Translations under genes and position numbers: made by a program
Part shown: positions 1 through 5,287 of the stretch, piece by piece
Layout of the letters: each line of letters starts with the position of its first letter
How positions within the stretch are numbered: position 1 is the stretch's first letter
NCBI GenBank assembly: GCA_030765245.1
Contig: JAVCCX010000410.1
Coordinates: 1 to 5,287, forward strand
Source: Candidatus Zophobacter franzmannii
Lineage (GTDB): Bacteria; Cloacimonadota; Cloacimonadia; Cloacimonadales; JAFGVF01
Reading direction: 5' to 3'
Length of the DNA: 5,287 nt
Notes under the pieces: generated by a model
Told to the model about the DNA's origin: nothing
Databases searched by the model: none
Seen by the model: the letters and a program-made list of their open reading frames with translations, nothing else

Positions 1-405
1 AGTAACCTGATTGGTATAATTCCGATTCCTGGTTTTACTGAACCAACCAGAAACCTTAATGTACCGCTTGGTCTTGGACTTGCAGCGATAAGTGTTGTTC
101 ACTTTATGTCGATTAAGAAGAAAGGTCTATGGAAGTATATGAAGGAATATGGAGAACCTATGTTCTTCCTAGCCCCTCTCAATATAATTGGTGAAGTTTC
201 AAAGATAGTTTCAATTGCTTTCCGTCTATTTGGTAATATCATGGGTGGTGGAATAATCATCCTTGTTGTTTCCTCGCTTACTAAATTAATCATCGTACCG
301 ATTGGTCTTTATGGCTTCTTTGGTATCTTCGCGGGTTCAATTCAAGCATTTGTTTTTGCAATGTTGGCAATGAGTTATCTTGCCGTTGCAATTACAGAAG
401 AATAA
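1..405 (+). CDS. atpB: F1Fo ATP synthase subunit a, C-terminal part (5' truncated by window edge)
   Basis: Subunit a is the membrane stator protein that forms the two half-channels next to the c-ring. The frame is open from base 1, giving 134 visible residues; the N-terminal part lies upstream of the window. The start matches the family region around NLIGIIP, followed by a Lys-rich cytoplasmic loop (about residues 37–50) and the hydrophobic hairpin. The essential arginine is in FRLFGN (Arg codon 223–225, equivalent to E. coli aArg210), and the conserved Gln of the last helix is in GSIQAF (codon 343–345, equivalent to aGln252). The C-terminus, SYLAVAITEE, is typical. The E. coli aGlu219 and aHis245 positions both appear to be Gly. 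It ends 15 bases before the first c gene. Identification is very secure; ion specificity cannot be read from this part alone. Confidence 0.97.
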   Translation, partial: SNLIGIIPIPGFTEPTRNLNVPLGLGLAAISVVHFMSIKKKGLWKYMKEYGEPMFFLAPLNIIGEVSKIVSIAFRLFGNIMGGGIIILVVSSLTKLIIVPIGLYGFFGIFAGSIQAFVFAMLAMSYLAVAITEE

Positions 406-409
406 AAGT

Positions 410-414
410 GAGGT
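410..414 (+). promoter_or_regulatory. Ribosome binding site of the triple-hairpin c gene
   Basis: GAGGT lies 6 bases upstream of the GTG at 421. This supports GTG as the start codon; the next in-frame ATG codons lie well inside the first hairpin or later. Confidence 0.8.
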
Positions 415-420
415 AAGTAA

Positions 421-1170
421 GTGATATTATCCGCTTCAATATTAAATGTAGCAGCTTATCTTGGTGCCGCCATCGCGACTGGTGTTGCATCACTGAGTGC
501 AGGTATTGGTGAAGGTCAAACTGCCGGAGAAGCTTCTTTTGCTCTAATGAGACAGCCGAAAGCAGGTGATGGTTTGTTAAGAACCATGCTCATTAGTCAG
601 GCTGTTACAGAAACCGGTGCCATTTTTGGCTTAGTTGTTTCCCTTCTTTTAATCTTTAGTGGACTTGATAATCCTGAAGCAGGTTGGTATCGTTTAGGTA
701 CTCTCATGGCAGCAGGTTTAGCAATTGGGCTTGGAAGTGTAGGTCCCGGATTTGGCTCAGGCTACACCGGTGCTCAAGCTTGTAAGTCAATTGGAAGAAT
801 GCCGGATCAACAGAATAAGATTACAACAACAATGCTTATCGGTCAAGCACTTGCTCAAACTGATGCAATCTTTGCACTTGTAGTCTCTCTTCTTTTACTT
901 TATTCTACACCAAACACTCCTGCAGATGCTTCAGTTGGTCATATCATCATGCGAATCTGTGGTTACCTCGGAGCAGCACTTTCAATTGGATTTGGAACCT
1001 TTGGTCCGGGAATTGGGATTGGATATGTTGCCGGGCGTTCAACAGATATGCTTGGACGCTACTCTGCACAAAGTTCAACAATTACAAGGACAATGTTCCT
1101 TGGTGCTGCCGTATCAGAATCTACAGCGATATATGCGCTTGTAGTCTCATTCTTATTAATATTTATTTAG
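421..1170 (+). CDS. atpE: Triple-hairpin (six-helix) F-type ATP synthase subunit c
   Basis: This is a rotor proteolipid of 249 residues, about three times the usual F-type c length. It is one uninterrupted frame from a GTG start. Three c-type hairpins follow each other: residues about 7–80, 92–162 and 176–249, with polar helix-loop turns RQP (44–46), RMP (126–128) and RYS (213–215). Short polar linkers (80–91, 162–174) should lie on the outer face, so both termini do too. Ion-site positions equivalent to I. tartaricus 32/65 are Glu31/Glu64, Ser113/Gln146 and Ile200/Glu233; Asp148 lies two residues after Gln146. Thus only two of three hairpins carry the canonical carboxylate. Two-hairpin V-like c subunits are known in the F-type operon of Acetobacterium woodii, and three-hairpin ones in Methanocaldococcus A-type ATPases. 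It sits between atpB and a standard c gene, so it most likely co-assembles in one ring. Family call is secure; stoichiometry and ion are inferred. Confidence 0.95.
   Translation: MILSASILNVAAYLGAAIATGVASLSAGIGEGQTAGEASFALMRQPKAGDGLLRTMLISQAVTETGAIFGLVVSLLLIFSGLDNPEAGWYRLGTLMAAGLAIGLGSVGPGFGSGYTGAQACKSIGRMPDQQNKITTTMLIGQALAQTDAIFALVVSLLLLYSTPNTPADASVGHIIMRICGYLGAALSIGFGTFGPGIGIGYVAGRSTDMLGRYSAQSSTITRTMFLGAAVSESTAIYALVVSFLLIFI
439..660 (+). repeat. c-type hairpin module 1 (residues 7–80)
   Basis: Helix pair with the loop RQPKAGD. It carries a two-carboxylate site: Glu31 (codon 511–513) in GIGEGQ and Glu64 (codon 610–612) in AVTETG. The Tyr70-equivalent position is Phe69, and the conserved helix-1 Pro28 position is Ala. 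Confidence 0.88.
694..906 (+). repeat. c-type hairpin module 2 (residues 92–162), carboxylate replaced
   Basis: Helix pair with the GPGFGSGY glycine motif and loop RMPDQQN. The essential carboxylate position is Gln146 (codon CAA 856–858) and the position-32 equivalent is Ser113. Asp148 (codon GAT 862–864) lies two residues further, where I. tartaricus has Thr67. Confidence 0.88.
946..1167 (+). repeat. c-type hairpin module 3 (residues 176–249)
   Basis: Helix pair with GPGIGIGY and loop RYSAQSS. The second helix has SESTAIYAL with Glu233 (codon 1117–1119), Ser234, Thr235 and Tyr238, which is close to the separate 79-residue c subunit. The position-32 equivalent is Ile200, so the second carboxylate or Gln of Na+ sites is missing. 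Confidence 0.88.
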
Positions 1171-1191
1171 ATAAAATCGAAAAAACCTAAT

Positions 1192-1197
1192 GGAGGT
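1192..1197 (+). promoter_or_regulatory. Strong ribosome binding site of the single-hairpin c gene
   Basis: GGAGGT is the longest Shine-Dalgarno match in the window. It is preceded by an AT-rich stretch (1171–1191). It lies 4 bases before the ATG at 1202 and overlaps or abuts the ATG codons at 1190 and 1199, so it selects 1202 as the start. Confidence 0.85.
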
Positions 1198-1201
1198 AAT
1201 G

Positions 1202-1441
1202 ATGGAACAATACATTGCTAAAGCAGCTGCGTTATTAGGAGCCGGAATCGCGATGGGAATCGGTGCTTTGGGTCCTGGACTCGGAGAAGGATTTGTTGCC
1301 GGTAAAGCCTGTGAAGGTATAGCCCGTTCTCCCGAACATGCTAGTTTGATTACTAGAACTATGCTCATCGGTCAGGCTGTTTCCGAATCAACCGGTATTT
1401 ATTCACTGGTTGTAGCACTTCTTCTTATATTTACAACTTAG
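1202..1441 (+). CDS. atpE: Single-hairpin F-type ATP synthase subunit c, two-carboxylate type
   Basis: This is a standard-sized rotor proteolipid of 79 residues with two membrane helices (about 5–38 and 50–77) and loop ARSPEHA. Helix 1 has GPGLGEGF with Glu29; helix 2 has AVSESTGIYSL with Glu62, Ser63, Thr64 and Tyr67. These match Gln32, Glu65, Ser66, Thr67 and Tyr70 of the I. tartaricus Na+ site, with Glu instead of Gln at 32. That is the two-carboxylate motif established for the Na+-driven Fusobacterium nucleatum c-ring. ATG codons at 1190 and 1199 are in frame, but the first overlaps GGAGGT and the second is only one base after it, so 1202 is preferred. It is the second of two adjacent c genes and resembles hairpin 3 of its neighbour in helix 2. 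Na+ coupling is inferred from the motif. Confidence 0.95.
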   Translation: MEQYIAKAAALLGAGIAMGIGALGPGLGEGFVAGKACEGIARSPEHASLITRTMLIGQAVSESTGIYSLVVALLLIFTT

Positions 1442-1489
1442 TCGGGTGATAATCCCCCGTTAGTTAACAACCGGAAGAAAGGAAAAAAA
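1442..1489 (+). other. Longest intergenic gap, with two weak alternative stem-loops
   Basis: These 48 bases separate the c genes from atpF. CGGG (1443–1446) can pair with CCCG (1456–1459). Alternatively, CCG-TT (1457–1461) can pair with AA-CGG around 1469–1474 with one bulged C. Both are short, and neither is followed by a U-run typical of a terminator. The end of the gap holds the GAAAGGA ribosome site of atpF (1476–1482 region) and a run of eight A that includes the A of its ATG. A role in mRNA processing is possible but unproven. Confidence 0.3.
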
Positions 1490-1969
1490 ATGATTAGTAT
1501 TGATATTTCTCTAGTCGTCGTTATCATGAATTTTATTCTGTTGATTATCATTCTCAACAAAGTTGCTTTTAAGCCACTAAGAGAGATGTTAGAAAAGAGA
1601 CAGAACCAAATTAAAGATGATATCGATTCGGCGGAGAAATCTAAAGAAGAAGCTAAAAATCTGTTAATGGCTCAAGAAGATGAACATAGAAAGGCAACTA
1701 CTGAAGCCAGACATCTTCGAGAAAAGATTAAAAAGGAAGCTCAAATTGAAGCTGATAAGATAATCGAAGTAGCTCATCAACAGAATAAAAAGCTTCTTGC
1801 CGAAGGTGAGAAGAGACTCGAACTTGAATCAAAAAAGACTATGAAAGAACTCGAAGGTGAGTTAGCCGGTCTGGTTGCTCAGCTTTCCGAAAAAGTCCTT
1901 GATGAGAAGCTTGACTCTCCAAAGGATAAAGAGCTTATCCAAAAGATGATCCAGAATAGAGGCAAATAG
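1490..1969 (+). CDS. atpF: F1Fo ATP synthase subunit b
   Basis: Subunit b is the peripheral stalk that connects subunit a to delta and alpha, holding the head still while the rotor turns. The protein has 159 residues, the usual size. A single N-terminal membrane helix (about residues 5–26, including NFILLIIIL) is followed by the family's FKPL motif (27–30). A long, highly charged, Lys/Glu/Ala-rich helix follows (about 31–135) and should form the dimeric coiled coil; the C-terminal region binds delta. A GAAAGGA ribosome site lies 7 bases before the ATG. There is only one b gene here, so a b homodimer is expected rather than a b/b' pair. Its TAG stop shares its G with the GTG start of atpH. Confidence 0.96.
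   Translation: MISIDISLVVVIMNFILLIIILNKVAFKPLREMLEKRQNQIKDDIDSAEKSKEEAKNLLMAQEDEHRKATTEARHLREKIKKEAQIEADKIIEVAHQQNKKLLAEGEKRLELESKKTMKELEGELAGLVAQLSEKVLDEKLDSPKDKELIQKMIQNRGK
1958..1962 (+). promoter_or_regulatory. Ribosome binding site deciding the atpH GTG start
   Basis: AGAGG lies inside the end of atpF, 6 bases before GTG 1969. The next candidate, ATG at 1981, has no purine-rich site at a useful distance, so GTG is preferred. Confidence 0.65.
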
Positions 1970-2511
1970 TGAAAAAGTATATGATCGCAGATCGCTACGC
2001 AAAGGGCATGATAGCCCTGTTTACTCTTGAAGAGTTTTCCTCTCTGAGAGTTGATATTGCTTTTCTGTTGAGGGACCTCAAAGAGAATCAGGATTTGTTA
2101 GCATTTCTTGCTTCTCCATTGATAAAAACTGCGGATAAAATGAATCTGTTTAAAGAGATTTCAGCAACTCTTCATCACGAAGATAGATGGAATCATTTAA
2201 TGGACCTTCTTATCCAAAAGAATCGCGAAGCTTTCCTTGATGTTATCCTGGAAGAGATAGACCGACTTCTTTTAGAACAACTTAATCTCTGTAAAGTGAA
2301 CATTCGTGTTGCCCACGAAATGAGTGATACACTGAAAGAGGAGCTCGAAACGAAAGTTAGTAGCATCCTTAATCAGACGATTCTCACGACATACACATTA
2401 GACCCTACAATTATTGGTGGGTTTATTGCGGAAACGAGTTCACAAATTATTGATGCTTCTATGAAGAACAATATTGAGAGATTTACAGCAAACTCACAAC
2501 TTAACAGTTGA
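1969..2511 (+). CDS. atpH: F1Fo ATP synthase subunit delta (OSCP family)
   Basis: Delta caps the F1 head and ties it to the b stalk. The 180-residue length is normal. The N-terminal domain begins with the family motif ADRYAKGM (residues 7–14), then a helical bundle containing the usual FLASPLI segment (about 66–72). The C-terminal domain has the conserved DPTIIGGF (about 145–152) followed by [14 protein letters not shown]. The middle is weakly conserved, as is normal for this family. The start is GTG at 1969, in a TAGTG overlap with atpF that suggests translational coupling; ATG at 1981 is an alternative that would shorten the protein by four residues. It ends 7 bases before atpA. Confidence 0.95.
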   Translation: MKKYMIADRYAKGMIALFTLEEFSSLRVDIAFLLRDLKENQDLLAFLASPLIKTADKMNLFKEISATLHHEDRWNHLMDLLIQKNREAFLDVILEEIDRLLLEQLNLCKVNIRVAHEMSDTLKEELETKVSSILNQTILTTYTLDPTIIGGFIAETSSQIIDASMKNNIERFTANSQLNS

Positions 2512-2514
2512 GGA
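2509..2514 (+). promoter_or_regulatory. Ribosome binding site of atpA, overlapping the atpH stop
   Basis: TGAGGA includes the TGA stop of atpH and lies 4 bases before ATG 2519. It supports this ATG over the upstream in-frame TTG at 2474, which lies inside atpH. Confidence 0.75.
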
Positions 2515-2518
2515 TACT

Positions 2519-4024
2519 ATGATAATTCAACCCGATGAAATAAGTTCCTTAATAAGAGACAGGATAAATAATTTTAAATTCGATAATGGTGTCGCGGAGA
2601 CAGGTAAAGTTATCCAGGTTGGTGACGGGATTGCCCGTATCTATGGTTTGGATAATGTCATGTCTATGGAGATGATCCTCTTTCCGGGTGATATCTATGG
2701 AATGGCACTTAACCTTGAAGAAGGTAATGTCGGTGCGATTATTTTCGGTGACGGAACAGCCATCAAAGAAGGTGATCTTGTTAAGCGTACAGGGAAAATC
2801 TTACAAGTACCTGTAGGCGAAGCCTTACTTGGGCGTGTTGTTAATACACTTGGCAAGGCTATTGATGGTAAAGGTGAGATTAATGCTACTGAGTTCCGGA
2901 ATATGGAAAGCAAAGCTCTTGGTGTTATCGACCGTCAACCTGTTGTTGAACCCGTACAGACAGGAATTAAAGCTATTGATGCAATGATTCCTATCGGTAG
3001 AGGTCAGCGTGAATTGATTATTGGTGACCGCCAGACAGGTAAAACAGCTATCGCTATCGATACAATCATCAATCAGAAGAACTCTGATATGTACTGTATC
3101 TATGTTGCAGTGGGACAAAAGCAATCTACTGTTGCCCGTATAGTTAAAACCCTTGAGAGCCATGGAGCGATGGAATATACCACTATCGTCATGGCCTCTG
3201 CTAATGAGGCCCCTGCACTCCAATATATGGCTCCTTATGCAGGTTGCGCAATGGGTGAGTACTTTATGCTCAAAGGTCAGCATGCTCTCATTATTTATGA
3301 TGATCTATCTAAACATGCTGTTGCTTACCGTGAAATTTCACTCCTTCTCAGAAGACCTCCGGGACGCGAAGCGTATCCTGGTGATGTGTTCTATTTACAC
3401 TCTCGTCTTCTCGAAAGAGCTTCAAAACTTAATGATGAATTAGGTGGAGGTTCACTTACAGCTCTACCAATCATTGAGACTAAGGCAGAGGATGTTTCTG
3501 CTTATATTCCAACCAATGTTATTTCGATTACTGATGGTCAGATATACCTTAGTTCAAGACTTTTCCATTCCGGTATCCGCCCTGCTATCAATGCAGGTAT
3601 TTCGGTGTCTCGTGTGGGTGGTGCAGCTCAGATTAAAGCAGTTAAAAAGGTTGTTGGTCAGCTTAAGTTTGCCCTGGCTCAGTATGATGAGTTAGCCGCA
3701 TTCTCAAAGTTTGGTTCAGACCTTGATAAAACTACTCTTGCTCAGCTTCGACGAGGTGAACGCATTGTTGAAATCCTGAAACAGGGTCAATATCAACCAC
3801 TTGATGTTCACAAAGAAGTTATGATCGTGTTCATGGCTAATGAAGGCTACTTGGATAGAGTACCAAAAGAACAGGTTGCTGAGGTTGAAGAAGAACTTTA
3901 TGTAACTCTTGATACTGAGTACAAAGAGTTTGGTCAAGAGCTCATCAAAGGTGATTTGACTGACGAAAAACGCGAGCAGATGAAAAAGATCTGTGAACAG
4001 GTAATCGGTAAATTCACTAAGTAG
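2519..4024 (+). CDS. atpA: F1Fo ATP synthase subunit alpha
   Basis: Alpha alternates with beta in the F1 hexamer; it binds nucleotide at non-catalytic sites and contributes a residue to each catalytic site. From ATG 2519 the protein has 501 residues, within the family's usual range. The N-terminus, [11 protein letters not shown], is the delta/b contact segment. The beta-barrel domain follows (about 25–95). The P-loop GDRQTGKT is at residues 169–176, the Walker B region LIIYDD ends at Asp261-Asp262, and [12 protein letters not shown] and [11 protein letters not shown] follow. The conserved [10 protein letters not shown] motif has Arg365, equivalent to the arginine that reaches into the catalytic site (E. 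coli Arg376). The C-terminal helical domain is complete. The frame continues 45 bases upstream to a TTG, but that lies in atpH and lacks family similarity. No key residue is missing. Confidence 0.99.
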   Translation: MIIQPDEISSLIRDRINNFKFDNGVAETGKVIQVGDGIARIYGLDNVMSMEMILFPGDIYGMALNLEEGNVGAIIFGDGTAIKEGDLVKRTGKILQVPVGEALLGRVVNTLGKAIDGKGEINATEFRNMESKALGVIDRQPVVEPVQTGIKAIDAMIPIGRGQRELIIGDRQTGKTAIAIDTIINQKNSDMYCIYVAVGQKQSTVARIVKTLESHGAMEYTTIVMASANEAPALQYMAPYAGCAMGEYFMLKGQHALIIYDDLSKHAVAYREISLLLRRPPGREAYPGDVFYLHSRLLERASKLNDELGGGSLTALPIIETKAEDVSAYIPTNVISITDGQIYLSSRLFHSGIRPAINAGISVSRVGGAAQIKAVKKVVGQLKFALAQYDELAAFSKFGSDLDKTTLAQLRRGERIVEILKQGQYQPLDVHKEVMIVFMANEGYLDRVPKEQVAEVEEELYVTLDTEYKEFGQELIKGDLTDEKREQMKKICEQVIGKFTK

Positions 4025-4041
4025 TGGTACCCGGAGTTTAA

Positions 4042-4896
4042 ATGGGAAATATAAACGATATTAAGGAAAGGATAGTCAGTGTCCGGAGCACTAAGCAGAT
4101 TACTAATGCTATGAAAATGGTAGCAGCAGCTAAGATGCGTAAAGCTCAACAGAATATGTTCAATGCAAGACCGTATTCAAAAAAGATTATGGATATAACC
4201 CGGATTGTTCGAATGAAGAACAGAGGGTCTGATAATCTTTACCTTAACGAAACAAATCCATCGGGTAAAATTCTCTATATATTTGTTACTGCAGACCGTG
4301 GTCTTTGCGGTTCCTTTAACGGAACAATTACAAGAACCGGAGAGCAGTTGATAGAAGAGAATCCTAATTGTGACCTTATCTGTATTGGTAAGAAATCTCA
4401 CGATTATTTTAGAAAAAGAACTGATAAAGTGATTGCGCACTTTGTAGGATTAATGGAGAAGTTTGAATTCTCCAATACTTCAAAGATTGCCGATAAAATT
4501 CAAGAACTGTACCTTTCTAATGAATACAGTAAAGTTGTAGTAATATTTAACGAGTTTGTTTCTGTGTTACAGCAGTCAGTTAAAGAACTACAGTTACTTC
4601 CAATTCCTACTACAGATAGTGAGGAAAGGGTTGGTATAGACTATCTTTATGAACCTGATGCTGACACAGTAATTGACAATCTCGTCCAAAGATATCTGCA
4701 TTTCCAAATGTGGCAAATGTTCCTTGAATCATCAGCTTCCGAACAGAGTAGCCGGATGACCGCAATGGATAATGCTACAGAGAATGCCAAAGATTTAATA
4801 TCAAGCTTGCAACTTCAGTATAACAGAGAAAGACAGGCTTCAATTACAACCGAAATTATTGAGGTTGCTTCAGGTGCTGAAGCAATCAACAGTTAA
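4042..4896 (+). CDS. atpG: F1Fo ATP synthase subunit gamma
   Basis: Gamma is the central shaft that couples c-ring rotation to catalysis in the alpha/beta head. The protein has 284 residues, normal for bacteria. The N-terminal coiled-coil helix has the family signature TKQITNAMKMVAAAKMRKAQ (17–36). The central alpha/beta domain begins with YIFVTADRGLCGSFN (79–93). The C-terminal helix (about 210–284) ends with the gamma signature ITTEIIEVASGAEA (268–281), which packs against the N-terminal helix. GGAG at 4033–4036 lies 5 bases before the ATG. It is 17 bases from atpA and 18 bases from atpD. No chloroplast-type regulatory cysteine insertion is seen. Confidence 0.98.
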   Translation: MGNINDIKERIVSVRSTKQITNAMKMVAAAKMRKAQQNMFNARPYSKKIMDITRIVRMKNRGSDNLYLNETNPSGKILYIFVTADRGLCGSFNGTITRTGEQLIEENPNCDLICIGKKSHDYFRKRTDKVIAHFVGLMEKFEFSNTSKIADKIQELYLSNEYSKVVVIFNEFVSVLQQSVKELQLLPIPTTDSEERVGIDYLYEPDADTVIDNLVQRYLHFQMWQMFLESSASEQSSRMTAMDNATENAKDLISSLQLQYNRERQASITTEIIEVASGAEAINS

Positions 4897-4914
4897 CGGA
4901 GAAGAGGTAGCTTA

Positions 4915-5287
4915 ATGACAGAAGGAATTATTAAACAAATCATGAGTGCTGTTATCGATGTGGAGTTTCCTGAAGGACAACTCCCGAAGATATATAATGC
5001 GCTTAAAGTGATACACGAAGATAGAGAGATAATCCTCGAAACTCAGATGCATCTGGGTGAAAATAAAGTCCGTGCTATCTCCATGGATACTACAGATGGA
5101 CTTACAAGAGGAATGACTGTATTTGATACTGGTGAGCCAATTACAATGCCTGTCGGCGAAGAAGTACTTGGTCGTATCATCAACGTTACAGGTAAACCAA
5201 TTGATAAGAAAGGTGAGATCAAAACAGCTACGAGAATGCCTATTCATAGAGCAGCCCCATCCTTTGACTCTCTCTCAACTGAAGAGG
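4915..5287 (+). CDS. atpD: F1Fo ATP synthase subunit beta, N-terminal part (3' truncated by window edge)
   Basis: Beta is the catalytic subunit. The open frame runs off the window end after 124 complete codons. The N-terminus reads TEGIIKQIMSAVIDVEFPEG, matching the family's beta-barrel domain opening; Met-Ser stands where Ile-Gly is common. VRAISMDTTDGLTRGM (about 52–67), PVGEEVLGRIINVTGKPID and PIHRAAPSF follow, all in the normal order and spacing. The P-loop should begin about 25–30 residues beyond the window edge, so catalytic residues cannot be checked. GAGG at 4904–4907 lies 7 bases before the ATG. This gene follows gamma as in most bacterial atp operons; atpC (epsilon) would be expected next. 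Confidence 0.97.
   Translation, partial: MTEGIIKQIMSAVIDVEFPEGQLPKIYNALKVIHEDREIILETQMHLGENKVRAISMDTTDGLTRGMTVFDTGEPITMPVGEEVLGRIINVTGKPIDKKGEIKTATRMPIHRAAPSFDSLSTEE

Noticed and set aside
690..951. Internal starts that could release hairpins 2 and 3 as separate proteins (ATG 706, ATG 949)
   Set aside because: Only a weak AGGT precedes ATG 706, which falls inside the first helix of hairpin 2, and no ribosome site precedes 949. The frame is uninterrupted, so one long protein is the simpler reading.
926..1144. 72-codon plus-strand frame inside the triple-hairpin gene
   Set aside because: It is a +2 or +3 shadow of the c gene and lacks the hydrophobic or glycine pattern of any c-type protein.
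1190..1201. Earlier ATG starts (1190, 1199) for the single-hairpin c gene
   Set aside because: GGAGGT at 1192–1197 overlaps the first and is one base from the second; only 1202 has workable spacing.
2474..2518. Upstream TTG extension of atpA by 15 residues
   Set aside because: It lies inside atpH, while ATG 2519 has its own ribosome site and begins with the family N-terminus.
2825..3283. 152-codon open frame on the minus strand
   Set aside because: It lies fully inside atpA, has no recognisable domain and no ribosome site that I can see; the plus-strand alpha protein explains the region.
4912..5247. 111-codon open frame on the minus strand
   Set aside because: It is antisense to the start of atpD, whose plus-strand translation matches the beta subunit throughout.

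Overview
The window is a single-strand slice (all genes on +) of a bacterial F1Fo ATP synthase operon, in the usual order a–c–b–delta–alpha–gamma–beta. It opens inside atpB (subunit a) and closes inside atpD (subunit beta). The genes between are complete and tightly packed: junctions run from a 1-base stop/start overlap to 48 bases, and I see no internal promoter or terminator. No mobile element, RNA gene or CRISPR array is visible.

The unusual part is the rotor. Where most F-type operons carry one atpE for a 70–90 residue, one-hairpin c subunit, this one has two adjacent c-type genes. The first (421–1170) encodes a 249-residue protein made of three tandem c-type hairpins, six predicted membrane helices. 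The second (1202–1441) encodes a normal-sized 79-residue hairpin. The ion-site residues differ from hairpin to hairpin. The small subunit and hairpin 1 of the large one have two carboxylates, at positions equivalent to Glu32 and Glu65 of the Ilyobacter tartaricus Na+ c subunit. Hairpin 2 has Gln at the essential carboxylate position, with an Asp two residues later. Hairpin 3 keeps the Glu-Ser-Thr/Tyr set but has Ile at position 32. This predicts a mixed F/V-like c-ring, a theme known from Acetobacterium woodii (there with a two-hairpin large subunit), and probably a Na+-coupled machine. Mixed assembly and Na+ use are inferences.

The soluble sector looks ordinary: alpha (501 aa) has the P-loop and the conserved SxSRVGG arginine, gamma (284 aa) has both terminal signatures, and delta and b have normal sizes. 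Subunit a keeps the essential Arg and Gln, but has Gly at the positions of E. coli aGlu219 and aHis245.

The organism is a bacterium with moderately AT-rich DNA (about 40% G+C by eye), good GGAGG-like ribosome sites and some GTG starts. Two-carboxylate and V-like c subunits point to an anaerobe with Na+ bioenergetics, but I cannot assign a phylum from this sequence. Together the genes supply the stator (a, b, delta), the rotor (c subunits, gamma) and the catalytic head (alpha, beta). Subunit epsilon (atpC) is presumably downstream of the window.
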